NCBI GenBank assembly: GCA_934101495.1
Contig: CAKORG010000002.1
Coordinates: 1 to 64,000, forward strand
Length of the DNA stretch: 64,000 nucleotides
Direction: 5' to 3'
Source of the DNA: an uncultured Bacilli bacterium
Lineage (GTDB): Bacteria > Bacillota_I > Bacilli_A > RF39 > UBA660
A program made the position numbers and the translations under genes. The notes beneath the pieces were generated by a model that ran no database searches, was not told the origin of the DNA, and saw only the letters and a program-made list of their open reading frames with translations. Shown piece by piece: positions 8,646 through 18,261 of this stretch (positions within the stretch are counted from its first letter, which is position 1; each line of letters starts with the position of its first letter).

Positions 8646-10253
8646 ATGAATTACAAAGTTTTATATCGTAAATATCGACCAGATGGTTTTGATAATTTAG
8701 TTGGTCAAAAACATGTTGTGGATATTCTTAAAAACTCAATAAAAGAAAAAAGAATAGCACATGCTTACCTTTTTTCAGGACCTAGGGGAACTGGTAAAAC
8801 ATCAACAGCAAGAATACTTGCTAAATCAGTTAATTGTTTAAATAATAAAGATGGTGTTGCTTGCGGAGAATGTGAAAGCTGTTTATCCTTTAACGGAAAT
8901 CCTGATATTATAGAAATAGATGCAGCATCTAATAATGGTGTTGAAGAAATACGTGAACTTATTAATAATGTTAAGATTATGCCTACGAGTTTAAAATACA
9001 AGGTTTATATAATAGATGAAGTTCATATGCTAAGTCAAAGTGCTTTTAATGCGTTACTTCTTACTTTGGAAGAACCACCTGAACATGTTTTGTTTATTTT
9101 GGCAACAACAAACTTAGAAAGTGTGCCAATTACAATTGTATCAAGATGTCAAAGATTTGAATTTCATAGAATTACCGAAAATGATATAATTGATAGACTT
9201 AAATTTGTATGTGATGAAGAAAAAATTGCTTATGAAGATGATGGACTTAAAGAAATTGCTACTTTAGCTGATGGGGGACTTCGTGATGCCCTTAGTATAT
9301 TAGATCAACTTTCTAAAAATGATGAAGTTATTACAAGTAAGCTAGTTTCTGAAGAAATAGGGAGTATTTCAAATAAAAAAATAGATGATTTAATTAAATA
9401 TTTAGATAAAAATGATATTCAAGGTGTTGAAGAAATATTTAATCATCTTCAAAGCGTTAATTTAAATTATAAAGTATTTGTTAAAAAGTTAGTTTATGCT
9501 TTAAGTGATGTTGGAGTTAAACTACTTAATAGTCCAGATGGATGGAGACTCGGCTTTGATGATTGTAAAAATTTAATCCTTGAACTTAATAATATACTTA
9601 TGAAAATTAATATAAGTGTTAATCCATATCTTATAATAAAAATGTTAGTTTTAAGTTATATGGATGGTGCAAAAAAAGATGTTCAAATTGATAAAAATTT
9701 TGAAAAAATAAATGATGTTCAATCAAGGGATGAACAGGAAAAAACTGTAGTAGAAAGTAAAAAAATAATTCCAAAAATTGAAAGTACAAAAATACAAGAA
9801 AACGAAAATAAAAATGTAGATATAAGAATTAATAATTGTTTTGCAGAAGCTACCAGAAACGATTTACTTAATTTAAAAGAAAAATGGAATAATTTTGTAG
9901 GTAGTACTGATGATGCTTCTTTCAAAGGACTTCTTAGTGATACAAGTGTTGTGGCAGCATCACAAAGTTATGCAATTATTCAAGTTACAATACCTCATAA
10001 AGATAAAGAATTAATGGCAAAATTAGAAACTATAGAAAAAAGGTTTAATGATTTTGCAAATGTTAATTATAAATTAATATTTTTAGAAGATACAAAATGG
10101 AATTATGAAAAAAATGAATACGTGAAAAAACTTAAGAGTGGGTATAAATATGCTATTCTTGAGGAAAAAGTAGAAAAAAAAGATAAGCAAAATGACATGG
10201 ATGTGTCGGATGTATCTGACATATTTGATATAAATAAAATAGAAGTTGAATAA
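8646..10253 (+). CDS. dnaX: DNA polymerase III subunits gamma/tau
   Basis: The clamp-loader ATPase, 535 residues. Walker A is GPRGTGKTS near residue 45, the zinc module has the pattern C-x8-CGEC-x2-C, Walker B is DEVHML, sensor 1 is in LATTNLESVP, and the SRC motif is VSRCQRF. Beyond residue 360 is a Lys/Glu-rich linker and a tau-like C-terminal region. It assembles with HolA and HolB (the latter at 11404) to load the clamp. It starts the dnaX-ybaB-recR cluster, the same order as in B. subtilis, with AAGGAGG 9 bases before ATG. Confidence 0.95.
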   Translation: MNYKVLYRKYRPDGFDNLVGQKHVVDILKNSIKEKRIAHAYLFSGPRGTGKTSTARILAKSVNCLNNKDGVACGECESCLSFNGNPDIIEIDAASNNGVEEIRELINNVKIMPTSLKYKVYIIDEVHMLSQSAFNALLLTLEEPPEHVLFILATTNLESVPITIVSRCQRFEFHRITENDIIDRLKFVCDEEKIAYEDDGLKEIATLADGGLRDALSILDQLSKNDEVITSKLVSEEIGSISNKKIDDLIKYLDKNDIQGVEEIFNHLQSVNLNYKVFVKKLVYALSDVGVKLLNSPDGWRLGFDDCKNLILELNNILMKINISVNPYLIIKMLVLSYMDGAKKDVQIDKNFEKINDVQSRDEQEKTVVESKKIIPKIESTKIQENENKNVDIRINNCFAEATRNDLLNLKEKWNNFVGSTDDASFKGLLSDTSVVAASQSYAIIQVTIPHKDKELMAKLETIEKRFNDFANVNYKLIFLEDTKWNYEKNEYVKKLKSGYKYAILEEKVEKKDKQNDMDVSDVSDIFDINKIEVE

Positions 10254-10270
10254 GAAAGGAAGATTAATTT

Positions 10271-10567
10271 ATGAATATGCAACAAATTATGCAACAAGCA
10301 CAAAGAATGCAAAGGGATATTACAAAGAAAAAAGAAGAAATTGATGCTATGGAATTTACTGGCAAATCTGAATGGGTTGAAATAGTTTTTAATGGTAAAA
10401 AAGAAATTAAATCGTTTAAATTATTAAATGAAGGAACTATTGATGCTGATGATAAAGAAATGCTTGAGGATATGATTATGATAGCAATTAGGGATGCATT
10501 TACAAAAATTGATAAAGAAACTGAAAATAAACTTGGAAGTTATGCATCTATGAGTGGACTTTTCTAA
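10271..10567 (+). CDS. YbaB/EbfC family nucleoid-associated protein
   Basis: A 98-residue protein with the family layout: a Met/Gln-rich N-terminal helix (MNMQQIMQQAQRMQ), a central beta region with G-x-x-x-x-V-x-I-x-x-NG, and a helical C-terminus ending in YASMSGLF. The family forms dimers that bind DNA without clear sequence preference. It lies between dnaX and recR, the usual position, and its stop is one base before the recR ATG. Confidence 0.92.
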   Translation: MNMQQIMQQAQRMQRDITKKKEEIDAMEFTGKSEWVEIVFNGKKEIKSFKLLNEGTIDADDKEMLEDMIMIAIRDAFTKIDKETENKLGSYASMSGLF

Positions 10568-10568
10568 A

Positions 10569-11168
10569 ATGATATATCCAGAGTCACTAGAAAAATTAAT
10601 TAATTATTATAAGAAATTACCAGGTATCGGGGAAAAGAATGCTGAAAGACTCGCTCTTTCAACTTTGAATTTCAAAGAAGAAGATTTAGATAAATTTTCA
10701 GATGCAATTAAAAGTGTAAAAAAAATACATAAGTGTAGTATTTGTGGACATTTAACTGAAGGAGATATTTGCAATATTTGTGCAGATCCTTCACGTGATA
10801 AGAATTTAATATGTGTTATTGAAGACTATAAAAGTGTATTTTCATTTGAAAAAGCTGGTAATTTCCGTGGTGTTTATCATGTTTTAAATGGTCTTATTAG
10901 TCCCGCAGATAATATTGGTCCTGATAATATTAATTTATCTAGTTTAGTTAAAAGAGTTGAAGCATCAAAGAAACCTGAACTGATACTAGCATTAAAATCA
11001 ACAGTTGAAGGTGAAACAACAACACTTTATATAAAGAAAATATTTGAAAAGAAAAATGTGCTTATATCTAGACTTTCTTATGGAATACCTATGGGTGCAG
11101 AAATAGATTATTTAGATATAATTACTTTAGATAAAGCTCTTGAAGATAGAAAAAAAATAAGTGATTAA
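10569..11168 (+). CDS. recR: Recombination protein RecR
   Basis: A 199-residue RecR from ATG at 10569, the start matching the family N-terminus (YPESLEKLINYYKKLPGIGE, a helix-hairpin-helix). A four-cysteine zinc finger (C-x2-C...C-x2-C, CSICG then CNIC) and a Toprim domain (VIEDYKSV, later LALKSTVEGE) follow. RecR forms a ring that works with RecO and RecF on gapped DNA. Two bases from ybaB, so translation is coupled. Confidence 0.93.
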   Translation: MIYPESLEKLINYYKKLPGIGEKNAERLALSTLNFKEEDLDKFSDAIKSVKKIHKCSICGHLTEGDICNICADPSRDKNLICVIEDYKSVFSFEKAGNFRGVYHVLNGLISPADNIGPDNINLSSLVKRVEASKKPELILALKSTVEGETTTLYIKKIFEKKNVLISRLSYGIPMGAEIDYLDIITLDKALEDRKKISD

Positions 11169-11205
11169 AAAATAAATTTTTCATATAGTTTTAGTGGAGA
11201 TACTT

Positions 11206-11394
11206 ATGAAAAAAGTTATATTTGTTGTAGTAAAAAAAATAGTACTTGCAATATGCTTAGTATATGCCTTTAATTTACTAGCATCTGGTTTAAAAGTCTT
11301 TATTCCAATTAATGTTGTAACAGTAAGTGTTGTTGCATCACTTGGGATGAGTGGACTTTTGGCTTTGGTAGCAATATATTTTGTTTTACTCTAG
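11206..11394 (+). CDS. BofA-family membrane protein (pro-sigma-K processing inhibitor type)
   Basis: A 62-residue protein almost entirely composed of two membrane segments (about residues 5-27 and 38-60). In B. subtilis bofA lies just after recR (recR-yaaL-bofA), and BofA holds the SpoIVFB protease inactive until the mother cell is ready to activate sigma-K. The short length, two helices and exact gene position support the family call; function here is inferred. ATG at 11206 is preferred over GTG at 11194, which is part of the GTGGAG ribosome site. Confidence 0.65.
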   Translation: MKKVIFVVVKKIVLAICLVYAFNLLASGLKVFIPINVVTVSVVASLGMSGLLALVAIYFVLL

Positions 11395-11403
11395 GAGGCA
11401 GAA

Positions 11404-12273
11404 GTGGAAGCAAAAGCATTAGAAAAATTAGTAAAATATTACCATGAGAATAAAATATCTCATGCTTATTTGCTTGAAACAAATAATTTAGAAAAATGCT
11501 TTTTGGAACTTAAAACAGTGATAAAACAAATATTTTGTCAAAATGAATACAGTGAAAAGTGTTCTAAATGTAATTTATGTAATTTGGTAGAACAAAATTA
11601 TTTACCATCACTTGTAATTATTGAACCAGATGGAGTGAATATTAAAAAAGAACAGGTACTTGAGCTAAAGAAACAATTTAGTATGGTACCAATTTATACT
11701 AAAGATAATATTTACGTTATAAAGAATGCTGAAAAGTTAAATGGAGCTTCTGCGAATACAATGCTTAAGTTTTTGGAAGAACCTGAACCAAATATTATAG
11801 GTTTTTTTATAACTGATAATGCAAATAATGTTATATCTACGATTAAAAGTAGATGTGAAACTGTAAAAGTTTATTATGATAATCATGAACTGGACATAAA
11901 TTCAATCAATAATGATACTTATAAGGATTATACGGATGTAGCAATTAATTATTTATATAAATTAGAAGTAGAAAAAAAAGATGTAATAATGTATAATAAA
12001 GATGTAATTTTGTGTAAGTTTAAAGAAAGAGAAGAAATTAAAACTATTTTTAAGATAATTCTTATTATTTATGAAGAATTATTAAATAAAGCATTGGGAC
12101 TTGAAAATAAGTTTAATTTTGATAATTTGAATAGCTTATGTGAATTAGATTATAAAGATATATTAAAAAGAATAAATTTAACTATTAAATTTGTTGATGA
12201 TATAGATAGCAATGTTAATATTGAATTATTACTTGATAAATTTGTTATAGAATTAGGTGATTATAGTGAGTAA
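11404..12273 (+). CDS. holB: DNA polymerase III subunit delta'
   Basis: A 289-residue clamp-loader subunit from GTG at 11404, preceded by AGGAGG. The N-terminal ISHAYL motif and the zinc cysteines (C...CSKCNLC) are delta'/gamma features. A DnaX-like AAA fold follows (NTMLKFLEEP, then the SRC motif in IKSRCETVK), without the Walker A lysine, as expected for delta'. The C-terminal half is very Lys/Asn/Ile-rich. It overlaps yaaT by a few bases, the conserved holB-yaaT arrangement of Bacilli. Confidence 0.9.
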   Translation: MEAKALEKLVKYYHENKISHAYLLETNNLEKCFLELKTVIKQIFCQNEYSEKCSKCNLCNLVEQNYLPSLVIIEPDGVNIKKEQVLELKKQFSMVPIYTKDNIYVIKNAEKLNGASANTMLKFLEEPEPNIIGFFITDNANNVISTIKSRCETVKVYYDNHELDINSINNDTYKDYTDVAINYLYKLEVEKKDVIMYNKDVILCKFKEREEIKTIFKIILIIYEELLNKALGLENKFNFDNLNSLCELDYKDILKRINLTIKFVDDIDSNVNIELLLDKFVIELGDYSE

Positions 12274-13039
12274 AGTTTATGGTGTAGTATTTAATGGATT
12301 AAATAAAAAATATTATTATGAAAGTGATGAAGATTTGGCGTTAGATACACTTGTAATTGTTAATACTGACAGAGGTCTTCAACTTGTTAAAGTTGCTGAA
12401 GTTTTAGATAAAAATCTTGAAGAAGATTTAGATAAAATAGAAAGAGTTGCAACTGATGAAGAATATGATGATTATTTAAATAATTTGAAAGATGCAGATC
12501 GGGCTTTGAAGAAATGTATTGAGTTTGCTCGTGAACTTGAACTTGATATGAATGTTGTTAATGCACAATTTAATTTAGATAGGAGTCAGCTTTTATTTAA
12601 TTTTACAGCTGATGCTAGAGTAGATTTTCGAGAACTTGCTAAAAGACTTGCTTCAATTTATCACACTAGAATTGAATTAAGACAAATAGGAGCACGTGAT
12701 AAGGCTAAAGAAATTGGTGGTATAGGTGTTTGTGGTGGAGAATTATGTTGTCTTAGATTTTTAAAAAAAATTGATACCATAAGCATGAATATGGCAAAAG
12801 ATCAAAATTTAGCATTAAATCCATCAAAGATAAATGGAGCATGTGGAAGACTTTTGTGTTGTCTTGCATACGAAGATGAAATTTATATTGAAGCCGCTAA
12901 GAAATTACCTAATGTTGGTGAAACAATTAAAACTAAAAATGGTGAAGCATTGGTTGTTAGTGTTGATATTATAAATCATCGTGGAAAGATTATGCTTAAT
13001 GGAGAAAAAGTAGATTATGATTTCGAAAGTGAAGAATGA
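12266..13039 (+). CDS. yaaT: PSP1-domain protein YaaT (RicT)
   Basis: A 257-residue protein of the PSP1 family. It has the conserved block RVDFRELAKRLA...RIELRQIGARDKAKEIGGIG followed by cysteine pairs (CGGELCC and CGRLLCC) that in B. subtilis bind iron-sulfur clusters. With YlbF and YmcA, YaaT forms the Y-complex that guides RNase Y and favours Spo0A activation, competence and sporulation. GTG at 12266 is chosen (AGGTGA lies 5 bases upstream and the N-terminus then matches the family); it overlaps holB by 8 bases. Confidence 0.88.
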   Translation: MSKVYGVVFNGLNKKYYYESDEDLALDTLVIVNTDRGLQLVKVAEVLDKNLEEDLDKIERVATDEEYDDYLNNLKDADRALKKCIEFARELELDMNVVNAQFNLDRSQLLFNFTADARVDFRELAKRLASIYHTRIELRQIGARDKAKEIGGIGVCGGELCCLRFLKKIDTISMNMAKDQNLALNPSKINGACGRLLCCLAYEDEIYIEAAKKLPNVGETIKTKNGEALVVSVDIINHRGKIMLNGEKVDYDFESEE

Positions 13040-13739
13040 TTTATTTGATTATCCAAATAGATATATTATGCAAATCAAAGATGGGTTTAAGTTTTCCTTG
13101 GACTCACTTTTACTCGCGGAATTTGCTAAATTACGTCAAAGTGATAAACTGATTTTAGATATGTGTACTGGTAATGCTCCGGTTCCTTTGGTGTTGAGTT
13201 TGAAAACTGATGCTAAAATTATAGGTTTTGAATTACAAAAGGATATTGCAGAACTTGCCTGGGAGTCTATATCTATAAATGGACTTGATAAACAAATAAA
13301 AGTTATTAATGATGATGTTAAAAATATTGGTGAATTTTTCAAAACCAATACATTTGATGTAATAACATGTAATCCACCTTATTTTAAAATAAATGATGAT
13401 GGATGTAAAAATAAAAATGATTACTTAACACTTGCAAGACATGAAATTGCTATAGATTTAGAAACTATTTTTAAGCTTGTTAATAGATTTTTAAAAGATA
13501 ATGGTGTGTTTTACATGGTACATAGAGCTGAAAGACTTGATGAAATTATAATTTTGGCAAATAAATATAAGTTAAATGCTAAAGAAATTCAGTTTATTTC
13601 CACTAAAAAGAATAATAATCCAAGTACTATTTTAGTTAAATGTGTAAAAAACAGTAAGCTTGGTGTTAAAATAAGAAAAGAAATTTGTGTTGATAACCTA
13701 ACTACTTATCAACATTTATTTGAAGGGAGTAGAAAATAA
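13017..13739 (+). CDS. tRNA1(Val) (adenine-N6)-methyltransferase-like protein (TrmN6/YabB family)
   Basis: A 240-residue class I SAM-dependent methyltransferase. The SAM-binding loop reads ILDMCTGNAPVPLVLS (about residue 45) and the N6-adenine catalytic motif is NPPYF (about residue 118). Family members modify A37 of tRNA-Val. In B. subtilis yabB follows yaaT at the same place. The start overlaps yaaT by 23 bases; GTG at 13029 is an alternative that also fits the family start. The stop TAA overlaps the pth ATG by one base. Confidence 0.82.
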   Translation: MISKVKNDLFDYPNRYIMQIKDGFKFSLDSLLLAEFAKLRQSDKLILDMCTGNAPVPLVLSLKTDAKIIGFELQKDIAELAWESISINGLDKQIKVINDDVKNIGEFFKTNTFDVITCNPPYFKINDDGCKNKNDYLTLARHEIAIDLETIFKLVNRFLKDNGVFYMVHRAERLDEIIILANKYKLNAKEIQFISTKKNNNPSTILVKCVKNSKLGVKIRKEICVDNLTTYQHLFEGSRK

Positions 13740-14290
13740 TGATACTTATTGTGGGTCTTGGAAATCCAGGGAAAGAATATGAAAATACTAGACATAATGT
13801 AGGTTTTATGATTTTAGATGATTATTTAGGTAATGTTAAATGGTCAAATAAATTTAATGCCCTATATTATGAAATTGTTATTGGAACTGAAAAAGTAATC
13901 TTTGTAAAACCTTTAACTTATATGAATAATTCTGGTAATGCTGTTGGTGAGTTTGTTAGATATTATAATATTGATATGAAAGATATTTTGATTATTCAAG
14001 ACGATTTAGATGAAGAAATTGGTTTATATAAATTAAAGATAAATTCATCTAGTGGTGGTCACAATGGTATTAAATCAATTATTAGTTCTCTTGGAACTCA
14101 AAGTTTTCCTAGATTAAAGGTAGGAATTGGAAGTGTTAAAAAAGATGCGGTTATAGATTATGTACTTGGAAAATTTAGTAAGAAAGAAATGGAAATATTA
14201 AATAATGAATTTAGTATTTTTAGAAAAATAATTGAATCATTTGTAGATGTAGGAATAGATAAAACAATGAATGTTTATAATACTAAATAA
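13739..14290 (+). CDS. pth: Peptidyl-tRNA hydrolase
   Basis: A 183-residue enzyme that releases tRNA from stalled peptidyl-tRNA. It opens with LIVGLGNPGKEYENTRHNVGF, containing the catalytic histidine (about residue 20), followed by KPLTYMNNSG, IQDDLD and SGGHNGIKSI, all conserved family blocks. The order pth-mfd is the same as in B. subtilis. The start overlaps the upstream stop by one base, and mfd follows after 9 bases. Confidence 0.96.
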   Translation: MILIVGLGNPGKEYENTRHNVGFMILDDYLGNVKWSNKFNALYYEIVIGTEKVIFVKPLTYMNNSGNAVGEFVRYYNIDMKDILIIQDDLDEEIGLYKLKINSSSGGHNGIKSIISSLGTQSFPRLKVGIGSVKKDAVIDYVLGKFSKKEMEILNNEFSIFRKIIESFVDVGIDKTMNVYNTK

Positions 14291-14299
14291 AGAGGAAAT

Positions 14300-17200
14300 A
14301 TGAAGTTTTTGGATGAATATTTTAAATATGAAATTGGAACGGAAATATCTGGTTTAACTAATGAGTTAAACGTTTTTTACGTTGATAAATTAAGTGAAAA
14401 GTATAATAGAAATATAATTGTTCTTACAAGTTCTTTATTTGAAGCTAATAAAATTTATGATAATTTAGTTAAAATACATGATAATACTTTACTCTTTCCA
14501 ATGGATGATTTTTTGTCATCAATGTTAGTGGCAAGTAGTCCTGAACTTAAGTATAAAAGACTTGAAACTTTAGATAAATTAAAAAGTGGCAATAAATATA
14601 TTGTAGTTACAAACTTAATGGGATATTTAAAATATTTACCTAGTGCTAGTATTAAAAATTATATTGATATTAAGAAAAATGATATTATTAAACGTGATGA
14701 TTTAGTTAAAGAAATAGATGCCTTAGGTTATCATCGTGAGTCTTTAGTTACAATGTCCGGTGAATATGCTGTTCGTGGATTTATTTTAGACTTATATCCG
14801 ATTGACTATGTTCATCCGGTTAGAATTGAATTTGATGGTAATGTAATCGATAATATTAAATACTTTGATGAAAATACGCAGATGTCGAATGATGATATTC
14901 ATGATATTAAAATTAAAGCTATTGATGAAATGGTATCAAGTGATAAAAATTCTTTATTTGATTATGCTAATAATCCATTGGTAGTTTATGTAGATAAATC
15001 TCAGATTGAAGCCTCATATTCTAAGTTATTTGATGATATATCTGAATATAAAGAGGCAAATGAAATTAATGAAGATTTGATGTATTCCTTAGATGATATT
15101 CATGATAATGATAGAATATATGTAAATTTGTTTTCAAGTGGAAGTTTAAATTTAAAAGCTCAAAGTATTATAAATTACAAGGAAAATTTTGAAAAATTAG
15201 CTGCTGATTATGATGCTTGGATTGCGAGTGGAAAAATAGTATATTTTTATTTAAGTAAATTGGAAGAAAAGAAAAAGCTACTTAAGATTATACCTAGTGC
15301 TCATGTAGTAATGAAAGAATTATCTCATGGTTTTATACTGGATAAATATGTAGTTATTTCTGAAAATGATATTGAAGATGTAAAATCAAGTAATGGAGTT
15401 TATAAAAATAATTTCCATGTTGGTAAAAGAATAAAGGATTTTAATCAACTTGAAAAAGGAGATTATGTTGTACATATTTCTCATGGTATTGGTGTTTATC
15501 AAGGAATTACCACGCTTTCTGTTCGCGGTGTTGAAAAAGATTTTTTAACAATATTTTATGAGGGCTCAGATAAGATTTATGTTCCGGTTGAAAAAATTAA
15601 TTTAATTTATAAATATACTGGTAAGGATGGAATAAAACCAAAGCTTAATAAACTTGGAAGTACAAATTGGGAAAAGACAAAAAAATATATTTCTGAAAAA
15701 GTAAAAGATATTTCTAGAGAACTTATTATTCTTTATAAAAAAAGATTAGAACTTAAAAAGAAACCATATAAAGATTATCCTGAAGAAGATGTGTTTGCTA
15801 GTGAATTTAAGTATGTCTTGACGGTAGACCAAGCTAAAGCAGTGTTAGAAATTAATAATGACTTAAAAAAGGATAATCCAATGGATAGATTATTATGTGG
15901 AGATGTAGGTTTTGGTAAAACCGAAGTTGCAATGAGAGCAATGTTTAAGGCAGTTTTAAATAATGAACAAGTACTTTATTTGTGTCCCACTACAATACTT
16001 TCAAAACAACAATATAATGTAGCAAAAGAAAGGTTTAAAAATTGGCCTGTAGAAATAGCGCTTTTAAATCGACATGTAAGTGTTCGAGAAACTCATAGAA
16101 TACTTGAAGATTTAAAAAAAGGGAAAATAGATATATTATTTGGTACTCATAGAATACTTAGTGATGATATCGTTTGTAAGAATTTAGGGATGCTTGTGGT
16201 TGATGAAGAGCAAAGATTTGGTGTTACTCACAAAGAAAAAATTAAAACTATGAAAAGTGATGTTAATGTTTTAACTTTAAGTGCAACTCCGATACCTAGA
16301 ACTTTAAAGATGGCGATGTCTGGTCTTAGAGATTTATCAGTTATTGATACACCACCAGTTAATAGATATCCAGTTCAGACTTATGTAGCAGTTGAAGATG
16401 ATTTTCTAATTAAAGATGCTATTTATAAGGAACTAGCTAGAAAAGGACAAATATTTATTCTTTATAATAGAGTGGAAACTATTGAAAAATATATGAACCA
16501 TATTCATGAGTTAGTGCCTGATGCTAAAATAAATTTTGCCCATGGTAAAATGGAAAAAGATGAACTTGATAATATAATGACATCTTTTATAAATAATGAG
16601 TTTGATATTTTAATTTGTACAACAATAATTGAAAGTGGAATTGATATACCAAATGTAAATACATTAATTATTCATGATGCTGATAATTTTGGTTTAAGTC
16701 AACTATATCAAATACGTGGTCGTGTTGGTCGTAGTGATAAAGTTGCTTATGCTTATTTAATGTATGAAAAAAATAAAATGCTTAATGATATTGCTATTAA
16801 AAGACTTAATACAATTAAGGAATTTACGGAACTTGGTAGTGGATATAGAATAGCAATGAGGGATTTAAGTTTGAGAGGTGCAGGTGATGTATTTGGAGCT
16901 TCTCAGGCAGGTTTTGTTGATAGTGTTGGAATTTCACTTTATATGAAAATGGTTGAAGATGAAATTAAACGTCAACGTGGAGAAACTGTGGAAGAGGAAG
17001 ATACTGATACTCAAACTTTAATTAATGTAAATACTCATATTAGTGATACTTATGTTACTGATGAAGATATTAAAATTGAAATACATCAAAAGATTAATGA
17101 AATTGACTCTTACGAAAAGATGTTAAAAATTAAAAATGAGTTAGAAGATAGATTTGGTAAAGTTACTCCAGATATGCTTGTTTATATGTACGAGGAATGG

Positions 17201-17449
17201 TTTGAAAAACTTGCTAAAAAATATAACATTAAACAAGTTGTTCAAACAGATAGAAGTATTGAAATTACATTACCTGAAGAAATATCAAGTAATATTAAAG
17301 GTGATAAGCTTTTAATCGAGGCTATGAACTTATCAAGAAGTTTTAATATAAAATATGTTAATAAGAAAATTAGTATTTTACTTTATACAAAAGATTTACC
17401 TAAACATTTTATATTTTATATAGTAACTTTACTTGAAAAAATACTTTAA
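14300..17449 (+). CDS. mfd: Transcription-repair coupling factor Mfd
   Basis: A 1049-residue DNA translocase that removes RNA polymerase stalled at lesions and recruits UvrA. Seen in order: UvrB-homology region at the N-terminus, RNA-polymerase interaction domain (GDYVVHISHGIGVYQGI), superfamily 2 helicase motifs (Walker A GDVGFGKTEVA, DEEQ box DEEQRFGV, SATPIPRT, ESGIDIPN, Q-x-x-GRVGRS) and a C-terminal TRCF domain. It is somewhat shorter than the 1177-residue B. subtilis protein. spoVT follows, as in B. subtilis. Confidence 0.96.
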   Translation: MKFLDEYFKYEIGTEISGLTNELNVFYVDKLSEKYNRNIIVLTSSLFEANKIYDNLVKIHDNTLLFPMDDFLSSMLVASSPELKYKRLETLDKLKSGNKYIVVTNLMGYLKYLPSASIKNYIDIKKNDIIKRDDLVKEIDALGYHRESLVTMSGEYAVRGFILDLYPIDYVHPVRIEFDGNVIDNIKYFDENTQMSNDDIHDIKIKAIDEMVSSDKNSLFDYANNPLVVYVDKSQIEASYSKLFDDISEYKEANEINEDLMYSLDDIHDNDRIYVNLFSSGSLNLKAQSIINYKENFEKLAADYDAWIASGKIVYFYLSKLEEKKKLLKIIPSAHVVMKELSHGFILDKYVVISENDIEDVKSSNGVYKNNFHVGKRIKDFNQLEKGDYVVHISHGIGVYQGITTLSVRGVEKDFLTIFYEGSDKIYVPVEKINLIYKYTGKDGIKPKLNKLGSTNWEKTKKYISEKVKDISRELIILYKKRLELKKKPYKDYPEEDVFASEFKYVLTVDQAKAVLEINNDLKKDNPMDRLLCGDVGFGKTEVAMRAMFKAVLNNEQVLYLCPTTILSKQQYNVAKERFKNWPVEIALLNRHVSVRETHRILEDLKKGKIDILFGTHRILSDDIVCKNLGMLVVDEEQRFGVTHKEKIKTMKSDVNVLTLSATPIPRTLKMAMSGLRDLSVIDTPPVNRYPVQTYVAVEDDFLIKDAIYKELARKGQIFILYNRVETIEKYMNHIHELVPDAKINFAHGKMEKDELDNIMTSFINNEFDILICTTIIESGIDIPNVNTLIIHDADNFGLSQLYQIRGRVGRSDKVAYAYLMYEKNKMLNDIAIKRLNTIKEFTELGSGYRIAMRDLSLRGAGDVFGASQAGFVDSVGISLYMKMVEDEIKRQRGETVEEEDTDTQTLINVNTHISDTYVTDEDIKIEIHQKINEIDSYEKMLKIKNELEDRFGKVTPDMLVYMYEEWFEKLAKKYNIKQVVQTDRSIEITLPEEISSNIKGDKLLIEAMNLSRSFNIKYVNKKISILLYTKDLPKHFIFYIVTLLEKIL

Positions 17450-17502
17450 TACATAAAAAAAATAATTTGTTCCACAATAAGTAATGAAGTGGAGTGAATT
17501 TT

Positions 17503-18015
17503 TTGAAACAAACTGGTGTAACAAGAAAAATAGATGAACTTGGAAGAATAGTTATTCCAAAAGAAATTAGAAAAAACTTAGGTATTAGGGATGGTGAGGC
17601 TTTAGAAATATTTACTAGTGAAGATAGTATAATATTAAAAAAATATTTTGAAGTTAGAAAGTATGAAGATTTAAGTAGTAAATTATGTGAACTAATTAAG
17701 AATATTTATAATGTTGATTTAGTAATTACGGATAGAGAAAAGGTTATTACTTCTTCGAATAAGGATATTGTGGAAAACATTAAACTTAATAACAAATTTT
17801 TAGAGCTTATTGATAATAGAGAAATGTTTATAAGTAAAGAGTTATTAACAATAAATTTAGGTATTGATATAAGTGGATATTTTACAGTTATACCTATTAT
17901 TGTATCAAGTGACTCATTGGGGCTTGTTATAATTATAAGTGATAATGCTAATGATTATAATTCTTTGGGAAAATTACTTGCAAAAATTATTGCTGATAAA
18001 ATTGATATATTTTAA
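17503..18015 (+). CDS. spoVT: SpoVT-type AbrB/GAF transcriptional regulator
   Basis: A 170-residue protein with an N-terminal AbrB-type swapped-hairpin DNA-binding domain (VTRKIDELGRIVIPKEIRKN, residues 5-24, then LGIRDGEALEIF) and a C-terminal GAF-like domain. SpoVT tunes forespore sigma-G genes in B. subtilis. TTG at 17503 is chosen because GGAG (17491-17494) sits 8 bases before it and the protein then begins like SpoVT; the GTG at 17494 overlaps this site. Position after mfd supports orthology. Confidence 0.88.
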   Translation: MKQTGVTRKIDELGRIVIPKEIRKNLGIRDGEALEIFTSEDSIILKKYFEVRKYEDLSSKLCELIKNIYNVDLVITDREKVITSSNKDIVENIKLNNKFLELIDNREMFISKELLTINLGIDISGYFTVIPIIVSSDSLGLVIIISDNANDYNSLGKLLAKIIADKIDIF

Positions 18016-18016
18016 C

Positions 18017-18045
18017 TTGAATTAAACTAAGATTTATGATAAACT
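18017..18045 (+). promoter_or_regulatory. Candidate promoter of the T-box leader
   Basis: TTGAAT (18017-18022), a 17-base spacer and TAAACT (18040-18045), ending about 7 bases before the leader begins. Confidence 0.55.
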
Positions 18046-18051
18046 AGTTTT

Positions 18052-18250
18052 AATTAACGAAGAAGGAAAGAGTAGATATCATTCATTTCATAGAGATTTC
18101 TTGGTTGGTGAAAAAGAAAAAATGAAGATATTCGAACATGGCTCTGGAGTTAAAATCGGGTAATTACGTTATAGATTTTAAGTTGCATGATAAATCATGA
18201 ATTAAGGTGGTACCGCGGGTTATACTCGTCCTTAGTTTGTGATTTTTTTT
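18052..18250 (+). promoter_or_regulatory. T-box riboswitch, methionine-specific, controlling dut-metG-tatD
   Basis: A tRNA-sensing leader. The T-box core AAGGTGGTACCGCG is at 18204-18217, stem I has AGAGA and GGTTGGTG distal elements, and the leader ends with a GTCCTTAG arm and a run of T. The specifier loop reads CGAAC-ATG-GC, placing an ATG (Met) codon at 18138-18140. Uncharged tRNA-Met would pair with this codon and with the T-box bulge to favour antitermination. The Met specifier agrees with metG being downstream. A spurious reading frame starting at 18187 crosses this RNA. Confidence 0.9.
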
Positions 18251-18261
18251 TGGAGGTAAAT

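Noticed and set aside
18187..18261. N-terminal extension of the dUTPase reading frame
   Set aside because: The extension is the T-box antiterminator region; GGAGG and family start point to ATG 18262.
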